The notes beneath the pieces are model-generated. The model saw only the letters and a program-made list of their open reading frames with translations. It did no database searches and was not told the origin of the DNA. A stretch of 19,982 nt of DNA from Actinoplanes liguriensis (GTDB lineage: Bacteria > Actinomycetota > Actinomycetes > Mycobacteriales > Micromonosporaceae), in the NCBI GenBank assembly GCA_000715855.1, contig KL571200.1, positions 14,217-34,198 on the forward strand, given 5' to 3'. The position numbers and the translations under genes are program-made. This document shows positions 6,629 through 14,869 of the stretch, in pieces. The number at the start of each line of letters is the position of its first letter. The stretch's first letter is position 1.

Positions 6629-7384
6629 TCAGGAGTCGGCTTCGGCGGCGGCCATGCTCGCGTAGACCGACTCGGTCTGGAGCTGGATGTCGACGCCGTG
6701 TGCCTTGAGGAAGGTGATCGGGTCGGTCGGCTTCCCGCCGACGTGGATCTCGAGGTGCAGGTGCGTCCCGTACGAGTACCCGGTGTTGCCCACCTCGCCG
6801 ATGACCTGACCGGCCTTGACCGCCTCGCCCTTCTTCACCAGCAGCCGCCGGGAGTGGGCGTAGATCATCTCGGTGCCGTCGTCCTGCTGGATGGTGATCG
6901 AGTAGCCGTAGCCGCCGTTGTAGCCGGATGCGGTCACCGTGCCACCGTGCACCGCCTTGTAGGGCGTGCCCTCCGGAGCGGCCAGGTCGATGCCTGCGTG
7001 CAGCTTGCCGAACCGGACCCCGAACGGGGCGGTGAACTCGTAGTCGTCGAGCGGCAGCAGGTAGACCTCGGCGGCGGCCTGCTCGTCGGTGATCTCGGCG
7101 CCCGCCTTGGCGGCGGTCTCGCGGTTCTCACTGCGGGAGGCGCGGCTCGGGTCGGACCGGTTCGCCAGCGCGTCGGTGGCTGCCTGCGACTGAGACTGAT
7201 CCAGGCTCTGCAGCACGTCCGGGCTGACGGCCTTGGCGTCGGAGAGGTTCGCGGCGCCGAGGGCGACCACGCCGGCGCCGACGAAGGCGGAGGTGACGAC
7301 TGCGGCGTAGCGGCTGCGGGGAGGGGTGGGTACACGGCGGCGGCCGCGATAGCGATCGGGCTCAGACGACAAGCGCTGGCGCAC
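6629..7384 (-). CDS. Exported M23 (LytM) family metallopeptidase, paralogue B
   Basis: A second cell-wall peptidase of the same family as its downstream neighbour; the two share the pattern LHAG(V/I)DLAAP(D/E)GTP. The 251-residue product has an Arg-rich N-terminus, one hydrophobic segment at about residues 27-46, a Gln/Ala/Ser-rich linker of possible coiled-coil character, and an M23 domain with His129/Asp133, His177 and His208/His210 (HLH). A TTG at 7390 would abut the GGAGGG Shine-Dalgarno sequence with no spacing, so the GTG at 7384, six bases from it, is the likely start. A good promoter lies about 110 bases upstream. Unlike paralogue A it has no Cys pair. Corresponds in position to the M. 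tuberculosis peptidase Rv0950c. Confidence 0.9.
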   Translation of the reverse strand: MRQRLSSEPDRYRGRRRVPTPPRSRYAAVVTSAFVGAGVVALGAANLSDAKAVSPDVLQSLDQSQSQAATDALANRSDPSRASRSENRETAAKAGAEITDEQAAAEVYLLPLDDYEFTAPFGVRFGKLHAGIDLAAPEGTPYKAVHGGTVTASGYNGGYGYSITIQQDDGTEMIYAHSRRLLVKKGEAVKAGQVIGEVGNTGYSYGTHLHLEIHVGGKPTDPITFLKAHGVDIQLQTESVYASMAAAEADS

Positions 7385-7497
7385 GAACAACCCTCCGTCG
7401 ACGACATTGCGGCGGCACCCCCGCGCCCCGCGTCAAGCGGTTAACGAGTGTTGGCCGGGCTCTCGCTTAGGGGTGAACCTGTGCGGGAGCCGTCGCC

Positions 7498-7526
7498 ACG
7501 GTAACGAAACGTCCGCCCGGTCACAA
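7498..7526 (-). promoter_or_regulatory. Predicted promoter of M23 gene B
   Basis: On the minus strand TTGTGA (7526-7521) and TACCGT (7503-7498) are 17 bases apart. The transcript would start at about 7491 and carry a 5' untranslated region of about 107 bases. Cell-wall hydrolase genes of actinobacteria often have c-di-AMP (ydaO) riboswitches there, but I could not assemble that fold here. Confidence 0.5.
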
Positions 7527-7588
7527 GTCGCAGCGCCATTTTCGTGACAGTTCTGCGCCGGTATTGATCGGCTATTGTCCGAATTGGC

Positions 7589-7647
7589 TTACTTTCCTTA
7601 CGGCCAAATTAGCGACGGTGTGTAATCGGCCATAAAGCAGAAAGTAA
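7589..7647. repeat. Long AT-rich imperfect palindrome
   Basis: TTACTTTC (7589-7596) pairs perfectly with GAAAGTAA (7640-7647). Inside it CTTA pairs with TAAAG (one bulge), GGCC with GGCC, and ATTA with TAAT, around an 11-base loop: about 20 base pairs in all. It lies in the divergent interval between M23 gene B and icmB and is far richer in A+T than its surroundings. Neither flanking gene ends here, so a terminator is unlikely; an operator, a small RNA or a remnant element is possible. Confidence 0.5.
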
Positions 7648-7691
7648 TGTGACCGGAGTAACCATTCCGGAGCCGTGTCCTGGTCCGGGGT

Positions 7692-7721
7692 GGTACCCGC
7701 GGTCCGGCGCCGCGGGTTACC
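7692..7721 (+). promoter_or_regulatory. Leader hairpin upstream of icmB
   Basis: GGTA plus CCCGCGG (7692-7702) pairs with CCGCGGG plus TACC (7710-7721) around a 7-base loop, with one bulged T. It ends 33 bases before the icmB start codon and could be a leader structure or a binding site. Confidence 0.4.
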
Positions 7722-7754
7722 GTTCGTTCAGGTGGACACCGAAGAGGGGTTGGC

Positions 7755-8159
7755 ATGCAAGCACGGATCAGGGTAGTCGTCGCGAAGCCCGGGCTGGACG
7801 GCCACGACCGGGGCGCCAAGGTCGTGGCCCGGGCGCTGCGGGACGCGGGCATGGAAGTCGTCTACACCGGGCTGCACCAGACGCCCGAGCAGGTCGTCGA
7901 GACGGCGATTCAGGAGGACGCCGACGCCATCGGCCTGTCCATCCTGTCCGGGGCGCACATGACGCTGTTCCGGCGGGTGCTGGAACTGCTCGGCGAGCGC
8001 GAGGCCACCGACATCGTGGTATTCGGTGGCGGCATCATTCCGGAGGACGACATCACGGAATTGGAATCACTCGGTGTAGCCAAGGTATTTACGCCCGGTG
8101 CTACCACCGCATCCATCATCGAATGGGTCCGCGCCAATGTGGGCAGCGCGGTGGCCTAG
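7755..8159 (+). CDS. icmB: Stand-alone cobalamin-binding subunit, isobutyryl-CoA mutase small-subunit type
   Basis: This 134-residue protein is a single B12-binding domain like the C-terminus of methylmalonyl-CoA mutase. It has the base-off/His-on signature D-x-H-x-x-G as Asp15, His17 and Gly20 ([10 protein letters not shown]), then SILSGAH and FGGGIIP, which line the nucleotide tail. The known small partner subunit IcmB of Streptomyces isobutyryl-CoA mutase has almost the same length, and in S. coelicolor I recall it also being encoded near pcrA and sucCD. It would need a separate large subunit, not in this window. Carbon-skeleton rearrangement into succinyl-CoA or related acyl-CoA would fit the adjacent sucCD. 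GAGGGG precedes the ATG by five bases. Another acyl-CoA mutase (methylmalonyl, ethylmalonyl, 2-hydroxyisobutyryl) cannot be excluded. Confidence 0.8.
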   Translation: MQARIRVVVAKPGLDGHDRGAKVVARALRDAGMEVVYTGLHQTPEQVVETAIQEDADAIGLSILSGAHMTLFRRVLELLGEREATDIVVFGGGIIPEDDITELESLGVAKVFTPGATTASIIEWVRANVGSAVA

Positions 8160-8165
8160 ACCTGG

Positions 8166-8214
8166 GCATAGGGAGAGGCCGGACGCACCCCTCACACGTC
8201 CGGCCCCTCTATGC
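8166..8214 (+). terminator. Terminator of icmB
   Basis: GGCCGGACG pairs with CGTCCGGCC around an 11-base loop, and the helix extends outward through GGGAG/CCTC to CATAG/CTATG. It starts seven bases after the icmB stop codon. It has no U-run, as is common in actinobacteria. Confidence 0.75.
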
Positions 8215-8695
8215 GCGATGCCCCGCCGCCACCCCTCGACCGACAGGGCATCGGCCGCTTTCTCGTCCGCGGGCCCGTGTAGCAGGCCGCTGACATCACA
8301 CTCAACGACGCCCTTCTCCCAGGGGTTACGCGCGCCCGCGTGACTTTTTCCGCACAGTTGTGCCGCGGCGGCTCCGGGATCGAAGGCAAAGGTTGCGAGG
8401 GGCGTTCCGCGGGCCCCGGTGATCTCTCTGTGCACGGCTGTCCCGACCGTCCCGGAGCTGCGATTTCGTCCCTCCAGTGTGTGGTCTTGCACACCGTGTA
8501 CCCGCGCGGGCACGAAGCCCGATTCGGTCGCTACTCTGCGGATGAAGGCCATTCGACGGCTGCGCTTCGGCAGGCTGGGAGATGGCCGGACGATCCTCAC
8601 GCTGGCGGCGCCACTGCGACGCGCCGCGCACACAACAGGTCGGGACGCAATGGTGCGGCTTGCCGGCGCTTGGCGTCGCGAGCGAAAGGAGACAC
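8215..8695. other. Gene-poor interval before sucC
   Basis: About 480 bases without a gene I can support. Several frames are open on both strands, but none has a recognisable product. The stretch contains an intrinsic terminator at 8325-8349 and presumably the sucC promoter in its right half. TACTCT at 8533-8538 fits TANNNT but has no convincing -35. Confidence 0.5.
8325..8349 (+). terminator. Intrinsic terminator with T-run in the icmB-sucC interval
   Basis: GTTACGCG (8325-8332) pairs with CGCGTGAC (8337-8344), with one G-U pair and a 4-base CGCC loop, followed directly by five T residues. It is a textbook forward terminator, yet icmB already has one about 120 bases earlier. It either backs that up or ends an unannotated transcript. 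Confidence 0.6.
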
Positions 8696-9874
8696 GTGGA
8701 CCTGTTCGAGTATCAGGGGCGCGACCTGTTCGAACGGCACGGCCTGCCCGTGCTGGGCGGCGGCGTCGCCGAGACCCCGCAGGAGGCCCGGGCGATCGCC
8801 GAGCGTCTGGGCGGCAAGGTCGTCGTCAAGGCGCAGGTCAAGGTCGGTGGCCGCGGTAAGGCCGGCGGCGTCAAGCTGGCCGACGGTGCGGACGAGGCCG
8901 AGGCCCGTGCGACCGACATCCTGGGCATGGACATCAAGGGTCACACGGTCCACAAGGTGATGCTGGCCGAGACGGCCGACATCAAGGAGGAGTACTACTT
9001 CTCCTACCTGCTGGACCGGGCGAACCGTACGTTCCTCTGCATCGCCAGCGTCGCCGGTGGTATGGAGATCGAGACGGTCGCCGAGACCGACCCGGACCGG
9101 GTCGCCAAGGTCGCCATCGACGCCAGCAAGGGCGTGGACGAGGCGAAGGCGCGGGAGATCGTCACCCTCGCCAAGTTCCCGGCCGACGTCGCCGACCAGG
9201 TCGTCGACATCGCGGTGAAGCTGTGGCAGGCGTTCGTCGCCGAGGACGCCCTGCTGGTCGAGGTCAACCCGCTGGCCAAGGTGGGCGACGGCCGGGTGCT
9301 GGCGCTCGACGCCAAGGTCACCCTGGACGAGAACGCCGGCTTCCGGCACCCCGACCACGAGGCGCTCGAGGACAAGTCCGCCGTCGACCCGATCGAGCAG
9401 GCGGCCAAGGCGAAGAACCTCAACTACGTCAAGCTCGACGGCGAGGTCGGCATCATCGGCAACGGCGCGGGCCTGGTCATGTCGACGCTCGACGTGGTCG
9501 CGTACGCCGGTGAGAAGCACGGCAACGTGAAGCCGGCGAACTTCCTCGACATCGGCGGCGGCGCGAGCGCCCAGGTGATGGCGAACGGCCTGGAGATCGT
9601 CCTCGGCGACCCGGCCGTCAAGTCGGTCTTCGTGAACGTCTTCGGCGGCATTACCGCCTGTGACGCGGTGGCCAACGGCATCATCCAGGCCCTCGAGCTG
9701 CTCGCCCAGCGCGGCGAGACGGTCACCAAGCCGCTCGTGGTACGCCTCGACGGCAACAACGCCGAGGCCGGCCGCGCCATCCTCGACGGCGCCAACAACC
9801 CGCTCGTCACGCGGGTCGACACGATGGACGGAGCGGCAGAGAAGGCCGCCGAGCTCGCGGCTGCGGGGAAGTGA
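8696..9874 (+). CDS. sucC: Succinyl-CoA synthetase (ADP-forming), beta subunit
   Basis: With SucD it converts succinyl-CoA, phosphate and ADP (or GDP) to succinate, CoA and ATP in the TCA cycle. The 392-residue product has the family's usual length. The ATP-grasp domain comes first ([48 protein letters not shown]) and the CoA-ligase domain second ([40 protein letters not shown]). The GTG at 8696 is chosen because AAGGAGA lies four bases upstream and the sequence VDLFEYQ matches the family start; an in-frame ATG at 8582 would add 38 unlike residues. sucD follows four bases after its stop codon, so the two are co-transcribed and probably coupled. Confidence 0.97.
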   Translation: MDLFEYQGRDLFERHGLPVLGGGVAETPQEARAIAERLGGKVVVKAQVKVGGRGKAGGVKLADGADEAEARATDILGMDIKGHTVHKVMLAETADIKEEYYFSYLLDRANRTFLCIASVAGGMEIETVAETDPDRVAKVAIDASKGVDEAKAREIVTLAKFPADVADQVVDIAVKLWQAFVAEDALLVEVNPLAKVGDGRVLALDAKVTLDENAGFRHPDHEALEDKSAVDPIEQAAKAKNLNYVKLDGEVGIIGNGAGLVMSTLDVVAYAGEKHGNVKPANFLDIGGGASAQVMANGLEIVLGDPAVKSVFVNVFGGITACDAVANGIIQALELLAQRGETVTKPLVVRLDGNNAEAGRAILDGANNPLVTRVDTMDGAAEKAAELAAAGK

Positions 9875-9878
9875 ACTA

Positions 9879-10760
9879 ATGGCTATCTGGCTCACCAAGG
9901 ACTCCAAGGTCATCGTCCAGGGCATCACCGGTGGCGAGGGCTCCAAGCACACCAAGCGGATGCTCGCGGCGGGCACCCAGGTCGTCGGCGGCGTGAACCC
10001 GCGCAAGGCCGGCACCAAGGTGGACTTCGACGGCACCGAGCTTCCGGTGTTCGCCACGGTCGCCGAGGCGATCAAGGAGACCGGCGCCGACGTGTCGGTC
10101 ATCTTCGTCCCGCCGGCGTTCACCAAGGCCGCGGTCGTCGAGGCGATCGACGCCGAGATCCCGCTCGCCATCGTGATCACCGAGGGCGTGCCGGTGCAGG
10201 ACTCGGCGTCCTTCTGGTCGTACAACGTGGCCAAGGGTGAGAAGACCCGGATCATCGGCCCGAACTGCCCGGGCATCGCCTCGCCGGGCGCGTCGAACGC
10301 CGGCATCATCCCGGCCGACATCACCCCGCAGGGCCGGATCGGCCTGGTCAGCAAGAGCGGCACGCTGACCTACCAGCTCATGTACGAGCTGCGGGAGTTC
10401 GGCTTCTCCACGGCGGTCGGCATCGGCGGTGACCCGATCATCGGGACCACGCACATCGACGCGCTGAAGGCGTTCCAGGAGGACCCGGACACCGATGCGA
10501 TCGTCATGATCGGTGAGATCGGTGGCGACGCCGAGGAGCGGGCCGCCGAGTTCATCAAGGCCAACGTCACCAAGCCGGTCGTCGGCTACATCGCGGGCTT
10601 CACCGCCCCGCCCGGCAAGACCATGGGTCACGCCGGCGCGATCATCTCCGGCTCGGCCGGCACCGCCGACGCGAAGAAGGCGGCGCTGGAGGCGGCCGGA
10701 GTCAAGGTCGGCAAGACGCCGAGCGAGACCGCGCGGCTCATGCGCGAGATCATGAGCTGA
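9879..10760 (+). CDS. sucD: Succinyl-CoA synthetase, alpha subunit
   Basis: This is the CoA-binding and phospho-histidine subunit of the SucCD complex. In 293 residues it shows the Rossmann CoA-binding start ([15 protein letters not shown]), [16 protein letters not shown] and [10 protein letters not shown], and the active-site His251 in TMGHAGAI, which carries the phosphoryl group. GGGGA upstream of the ATG lies inside the end of sucC. The length and motifs are complete. A strong hairpin follows the stop codon, so the operon appears to be just sucC-sucD, as in M. tuberculosis Rv0951-Rv0952. Confidence 0.97.
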   Translation: MAIWLTKDSKVIVQGITGGEGSKHTKRMLAAGTQVVGGVNPRKAGTKVDFDGTELPVFATVAEAIKETGADVSVIFVPPAFTKAAVVEAIDAEIPLAIVITEGVPVQDSASFWSYNVAKGEKTRIIGPNCPGIASPGASNAGIIPADITPQGRIGLVSKSGTLTYQLMYELREFGFSTAVGIGGDPIIGTTHIDALKAFQEDPDTDAIVMIGEIGGDAEERAAEFIKANVTKPVVGYIAGFTAPPGKTMGHAGAIISGSAGTADAKKAALEAAGVKVGKTPSETARLMREIMS

Positions 10761-10772
10761 CAGTCGATTCGG

Positions 10773-10830
10773 TACGAACGGCGCGCCGCGGGCCGGGTCG
10801 ATACGACCCGATCGGCGGCGCGCCGTCGTA
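10773..10830 (+). terminator. Strong nested terminator after sucD
   Basis: ACGGCGCGCCGC (10778-10789) pairs with GCGGCGCGCCGT (10815-10826), flanked by TACGA/TCGTA. Inside is a second perfect helix, GGGTCG/CGACCC, with a 3-base loop. It starts 13 bases after the sucD stop and has no T-run. Confidence 0.8.
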
Positions 10831-10873
10831 TCTGCATCGCCGTAAGTGCCTCGGCGTGACAAGGTAGGTCGCG

Positions 10874-12301
10874 ATGCCCAGCACAACCGACCGTCCCGGC
10901 GGCTCGGAGGACCCGTTCGCGGTCGCCGAGGCGCTGCAGTCCGTGGTGCGGGACACCGAGGCTGTGCCGGTCCTCGACGATCGGGAGCCGGAGACGCGGG
11001 ACACCGTCGTCGTCGACGACGAGGTGCTCGGCCGCCGTGAGACCGTCCGGGTCCCGGCCCAGCGCCGGTCCCCGGAACGACTGCGGGGCGCGCCGCTGCC
11101 GGTGGCGGTGGCCTTCGCCACGATCTGGGCGGCGCTGCTCACCTACCTGCCGGTTGCCGCGGCGATGGGGCTGGCCCGCACCCTGGAGGGGCAGGGCGGC
11201 CTGGTCGGTGCGGCCCACGCCGGCGCGGCCGCCTGGCTGCTCGGTCACGGGGTGGCGATCGGCACCTCGATCGGCCCGCTCGGGCTCGCGCCGCTGCTGC
11301 TCACCGTGCTCGTGCTGTGGCGGCTCAACCGGGCGGGGCTGCACGTGACCCGGGCGATCGGGGCGCGGCGCTCCGGCTCGATCGGGTCGGCGCTCCTCGT
11401 GGCCATGTGCGTCGGGGCGACGTACGCCGCAATCGGCGCCTTGACCGCCCACCTGACGGATGGTCGCGGCACCGAGGTCTCCACCGGCCGGGCCGCGTCT
11501 GATTTTCTGCTGCTCGGGCTGATCGGATCGCTGATCGGCGCACTGCGCGGCAGTGACGCCGTCACCACACTTGCCCGGCGGGTCCCGGCCGCGCTGCGTC
11601 ACGGTGTCCGGACCGGCCTGGTCGCGGGCTTCCTGATGGTCGGGGCCGGCGCGGCGGTCGGCGGTCTGTCGGTGGCGCTCGGCGGCGGTGACGCCGCGAA
11701 GATCATCGCGGCGTATCACACCGGGGTGGCCGGCCAGGCCGGAATCACCCTGATCAGCGTGGCCTACGCGGCGAACGCGGCGATCTGGGCCACCGCCTAC
11801 CTGCTCGGGCCGGGCTTCGCGCTCGGCGTCGGGTCAACCATCAGCCTGACCGAGTTCTCGGTCGGCGACCTGCCTACGTTGCCGCTGCTGGCGGGCCTGC
11901 CGAACGGTCCGGTCGGTGGTGGCGGCACGCTGCTGCTGGCGCTTCCGGTGATCGCCGGGGCGGTGGCCGGGTGGGGGCTGACCCAGCGGCTGCGGTACGG
12001 CCGCGCGAACGCCTGGGGCCCGGGCCGCGGCTCGGGCGCCGAGGCTCCGGAGCCGGACTGGTCGCTGCTGATCGGTGCGGGCCTGCTGGCCGGGCCGGTC
12101 GCCGGGCTGCTGCTGGGGTCGCTCGCGTGGTGCTCCGGCGGTCCGGTGGGCGCGGGGCGGCTCGCCGAGATCGGGCCGGCGGCCGGTCAGGTCGGGCTGG
12201 TCGCCACGGTCGTCGCCGCGATCTCGGTGATCGTCGGCGCGTCCGCGGCCCGAGTGTTCAGCACCCCACGCCGCCCTGCCCCGAGCAAAAGCCGCAGATA
12301 G
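10874..12301 (+). CDS. PerM-like multi-pass membrane protein (DUF6350)
   Basis: An integral membrane protein of 475 residues. Residues 1-70 are hydrophilic and acidic, probably cytoplasmic. About ten hydrophobic segments follow, near 75-98, 108-130, 134-151, 169-190, 210-224, 246-269, 288-318, 352-370, 397-420 and 438-460. The stretch TEFSVGDLPTLPLLAGLP is the kind of conserved block seen in this family. Its position between sucD and purN matches M. tuberculosis Rv0955 (PerM), which has been linked to cell division and persistence in the host; the role here is inferred from that synteny. AAGGTAGG precedes the ATG by five bases. Unusually, the last 16 codons and the stop codon are supplied by the first copy of the 55-bp tandem repeat, so the basic tail (TPRRPAPSKSRR) is probably a late addition. 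Confidence 0.8.
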   Translation: MPSTTDRPGGSEDPFAVAEALQSVVRDTEAVPVLDDREPETRDTVVVDDEVLGRRETVRVPAQRRSPERLRGAPLPVAVAFATIWAALLTYLPVAAAMGLARTLEGQGGLVGAAHAGAAAWLLGHGVAIGTSIGPLGLAPLLLTVLVLWRLNRAGLHVTRAIGARRSGSIGSALLVAMCVGATYAAIGALTAHLTDGRGTEVSTGRAASDFLLLGLIGSLIGALRGSDAVTTLARRVPAALRHGVRTGLVAGFLMVGAGAAVGGLSVALGGGDAAKIIAAYHTGVAGQAGITLISVAYAANAAIWATAYLLGPGFALGVGSTISLTEFSVGDLPTLPLLAGLPNGPVGGGGTLLLALPVIAGAVAGWGLTQRLRYGRANAWGPGRGSGAEAPEPDWSLLIGAGLLAGPVAGLLLGSLAWCSGGPVGAGRLAEIGPAAGQVGLVATVVAAISVIVGASAARVFSTPRRPAPSKSRR

Positions 12302-12585
12302 CCGCCCGGTTGTTCAGCACCCCGGCCGCCCGGCCCCGAGCAAAAGCCGCAGATAGCCGCCCGGTTGTTCAGCACCCCGGCCGCCCGGCCCCGAGCAAAA
12401 GCCGCAGATAGCCGCCCGGTTGTTCAGCACCCCGGCCGCCCGGCCCCGAGCAAAAGCCGCAGATAGCCGCCCGGTTGTTCAGCACCCCGGCCGCCCGGCC
12501 GCGAACAAAAGCCGCAGCCAACCGCCCGGATGTTCAGCGCCCCGCGCCGCCCGGCGGTGAACAATTGCCGTGGACAACCGCCCGA
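12255..12585. repeat. Six-copy 55-bp tandem repeat array
   Basis: Units beginning TGTTCAGC start at 12255, 12311, 12366, 12421, 12476 and 12531; the first is 56 bases and the rest are 55. Copies 2-4 are identical by eye. Copy 1 differs slightly in its middle. Copies 5 and 6 diverge progressively, with AACAAAAGCCGCAGCCAA and then TGAACAATTGCCGTGGAC replacing the standard end. The unit is about 70% GC, with an internal AGCAAAAGCC. There are no unique spacers, so it is not CRISPR. It fills the interval between the perM-like gene and purN, ends about 25 bases before the purN -10 box, and overlaps the end of the perM-like coding sequence. Confidence 0.95.
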
Positions 12586-12610
12586 TTTCGGATGACCTGA
12601 GCGGCCCGGA

Positions 12611-12616
12611 TAGGGT
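12611..12616 (+). promoter_or_regulatory. -10 box of a leaderless purN transcript
   Basis: TAGGGT fits TANNNT and ends exactly six bases before the purN GTG at 12623, the spacing expected when transcription starts at the start codon. No Shine-Dalgarno sequence is present. A weak -35 candidate, TTCGGA, lies 18 bases upstream. Confidence 0.55.
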
Positions 12617-12622
12617 GCTGAG

Positions 12623-13249
12623 GTGACTGACCCCGCGCCCGCCCGCCTGGTCGTCCTGATCTCCGGATCGGGCAGCAACCTGCAAGCTCTTCTCGAAGCG
12701 GCCGAGGACCCGGCGTATGGTGCCGAGGTCGTCGCCGTCGGCGCGGACCGGGCCGGCATCGCCGGTCTGGAGATCGCCGCCGCGGCCGGTGTCCCCACGT
12801 TCGTGGATTCGGTGAAGGCCTACCCGACCCGCGACGACTGGGATGCCGCGCTCACCGGGCACGTCGCCGAGCACCGCCCCGACCTGGTCATCTCGGCCGG
12901 TTTCCTGAAGCTGGTCGGCAAGCAGTTCCTGGACGCGTTCGGCGATCGCTACATCAACACGCACAACGCGCTGCTGCCGTCGTTCCCGGGCATCCACGGG
13001 CCGCGCGACGCGCTCGCCTACGGCGTGAAGATCGCCGGCGCGACGCTCTTCTTCGTCGACGCCGGTGTCGACACCGGACCGATCATCGCCCAGGTCAGCG
13101 TCCCCGTGCTCGACGACGACACGGAGGAGACGCTCACCGAGCGGATCAAGGTGGCCGAGCGGGCCCAGCTGGTCGACCACGTCGGCCGCCTGGTCCGCTC
13201 CGGTTGGACCATTCAAGACAGGAAGGTACGGATCCGTGACCGAGCGTAG
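12623..13249 (+). CDS. purN: Phosphoribosylglycinamide formyltransferase
   Basis: PurN transfers a formyl group from 10-formyltetrahydrofolate to GAR, the third step of de novo purine synthesis. The 208-residue product has the usual length and all key features: the phosphate-binding [13 protein letters not shown] near the N-terminus, the catalytic Asn112 and His114 in [12 protein letters not shown], and Asp150 in [10 protein letters not shown]. The GTG at 12623 is preferred because of the -10 box six bases upstream and because the next residues lead straight into the first beta strand. purH begins 14 bases before its end, on a shared transcript. The order purN-purH is common in actinobacteria. 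Confidence 0.96.
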   Translation: MTDPAPARLVVLISGSGSNLQALLEAAEDPAYGAEVVAVGADRAGIAGLEIAAAAGVPTFVDSVKAYPTRDDWDAALTGHVAEHRPDLVISAGFLKLVGKQFLDAFGDRYINTHNALLPSFPGIHGPRDALAYGVKIAGATLFFVDAGVDTGPIIAQVSVPVLDDDTEETLTERIKVAERAQLVDHVGRLVRSGWTIQDRKVRIRDRA

Positions 13250-14813
13250 TGGCGGCATGACCACCGAGGGTCTGCGTCCGATCAAGCGGGCGCTGCTGAG
13301 CGTGTGGGACAAGGCCGGCATCGTCGAGCTGGCCCAGGCCCTGCACGCGGCCGGCGTGGAGATCGTCTCGACCGGCTCGACGGCGTCGACCGTGGAGAAG
13401 GCCGGTGTCCCGGTGACCCGGGTCGAGGATCTGACCGGCTTCCCGGAGATCCTCAGTGACCGGGTGAAGACCCTGCACCCGAAGGTGCACGGGGGTCTGC
13501 TCGCCGACCTGCGGCTGGACAGCCACGCGCAGGAGCTGCGGGAGCACGGCATCGAGCCGTTCGACCTGCTCGTCAGCAGCCTCTACCCGTTCTCCGAGAC
13601 GGTCGCGTCCGGGGCGGGCGAGGAGGAGTGCATCGCCAAGATCGACATCGGCGGGCCGGCGATGGTCCGCGCCGCGGCGAAGAACCACGCGTCGGTCGCG
13701 GTGGTCGTCTCCACCGCCGGCTACCCGTTGATCATCGAGGCGCTCGAGAAGGGCGGCTTCACGCTCGCCCAGCGCAAGGTGCTCGCCTCCCGGGCTTTCA
13801 TCAACATCGCGGAGTACGACATCGCCGTCGCGAACTGGACCGCCACGGTGCTCGCGCCGTCGGAATGGCCCGACTTCGCCGGCCTCGCACTGCAGAAGCA
13901 GGACACCTTGCGGTACGGCGAGAACCCGCACCAGCAGGCCGCTCTGTACCTGGACCCGAACGCTCCCGCCGGGCTCGCGCAGGCCGAGCAGCTCAACGGC
14001 AAGGAGATGTCCTACAACAACTACGTCGACGCGGACGCCGCCTGGCGCACCGCGAACGACTTCACCGACCCGGCCGTGGCGATCATCAAGCACGCCAACC
14101 CGTGTGGCGTGGCGATCGGCGCGGACGTAGCCGAGGCGCACCGCAAGGCGCACGAGTGCGACCCGGTCTCCGCGTTCGGCGGCGTGATCGCCGTCAACCG
14201 GGAGGTCACGCTCGAGCTCGCGAAGCAGGTCGCGGAGATCTTCACCGAGGTCATCGTCGCGCCGGCCTTCGCGCCCGAGGCGCTCGACGTGCTGCGGGAG
14301 AAGAAGAACCTGCGCGTCCTCGTGGCCCCGGCGTGGAATCCGCCGCCCGCGGAGATCCGGCAGGTCGGTGGCGGCGTGCTGGTGCAGCTCTCCGACCGGA
14401 TCGACGCCGACGGCGACGACCCGGCGAACTGGACCCTCGCGACCGGCGCCCCGGCCTCGCCCGAGGTCCTGCGCGACCTGGCCTTCGCCTGGCGGGCGAT
14501 CCGCAGCGTCAAGAGCAACGCGATCCTGCTGGCCAGCGACGGCGCCACCGTCGGTGTCGGCATGGGCCAGGTCAACCGGGTCGACTCGGCCAAGCTCGCG
14601 GTCGACCGGGCCGGAGCCGACCGGGCGGCCGGCAGCGTGGCCGCGTCGGACGCGTTCTTCCCGTTCCCGGACGGGCTGGAGGTGCTGATCGCGGCCGGAA
14701 TCAAGGCTGTCGTCCAGCCCGGTGGCTCGATCCGCGACAACCTGGTGATCGAAGCCGCGGAGAAGGCGGGCCTGACCGTCTACTTCACCGGCACTCGGCA
14801 CTTCTACCACTGA
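13236..14813 (+). CDS. purH: Bifunctional AICAR formyltransferase / IMP cyclohydrolase
   Basis: PurH carries out the last two steps of IMP synthesis: formylation of AICAR and ring closure. In the 525 residues the N-terminal IMP cyclohydrolase domain has the MGS fold ([43 protein letters not shown]). The C-terminal AICAR transformylase domain has [61 protein letters not shown] and the terminal QPGGSIRD...TGTRHFYH. The start chosen is GTG at 13236, nine bases after AGGAAGG; the ATG at 13257 is seven codons later and too far from that site. It overlaps purN by 14 bases, which suggests coupling. The start of a longer open frame inside purN is not used. Confidence 0.96.
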   Translation: MTERSGGMTTEGLRPIKRALLSVWDKAGIVELAQALHAAGVEIVSTGSTASTVEKAGVPVTRVEDLTGFPEILSDRVKTLHPKVHGGLLADLRLDSHAQELREHGIEPFDLLVSSLYPFSETVASGAGEEECIAKIDIGGPAMVRAAAKNHASVAVVVSTAGYPLIIEALEKGGFTLAQRKVLASRAFINIAEYDIAVANWTATVLAPSEWPDFAGLALQKQDTLRYGENPHQQAALYLDPNAPAGLAQAEQLNGKEMSYNNYVDADAAWRTANDFTDPAVAIIKHANPCGVAIGADVAEAHRKAHECDPVSAFGGVIAVNREVTLELAKQVAEIFTEVIVAPAFAPEALDVLREKKNLRVLVAPAWNPPPAEIRQVGGGVLVQLSDRIDADGDDPANWTLATGAPASPEVLRDLAFAWRAIRSVKSNAILLASDGATVGVGMGQVNRVDSAKLAVDRAGADRAAGSVAASDAFFPFPDGLEVLIAAGIKAVVQPGGSIRDNLVIEAAEKAGLTVYFTGTRHFYH

Positions 14814-14869
14814 ACCTAATTGCTGGGCCTGATTGCTTCGCTTCGCTCCGCGCACAAAACGCCTGGAAC

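Noticed and set aside
7385..7390. TTG at 7390 as the start of M23 gene B
   Set aside because: It abuts GGAGGG with no spacing; the GTG at 7384 is correctly spaced.
7385..7491. c-di-AMP (ydaO) riboswitch in the leader of the M23 gene
   Set aside because: Fragments such as GAGAGCCCGG and GTTAACC recall the motif, but the leader is short and I cannot build the conserved fold. A covariance-model search would settle it.
8419..8695. A small forward gene just upstream of sucC
   Set aside because: A frame from ATG 8542 is open into sucC, but it has no ribosome-binding site, no recognisable product and runs out of frame over a certain gene.
8597..10363. A long open frame antisense to sucC and sucD
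   Set aside because: It is the complement of two complete, well-conserved genes and has low-complexity content.
12255..12585. CRISPR array
   Set aside because: The units are contiguous 55-bp copies with no unique spacers and no cas genes nearby.
13065..13235. ATG at 13065 as the start of purH
   Set aside because: It lies deep inside purN and adds 57 residues unlike any PurH; the GTG at 13236 has a proper ribosome-binding site.
13146..14855. A long open frame antisense to purH
   Set aside because: Same reason; it also lacks a plausible start signal and recognisable motifs.
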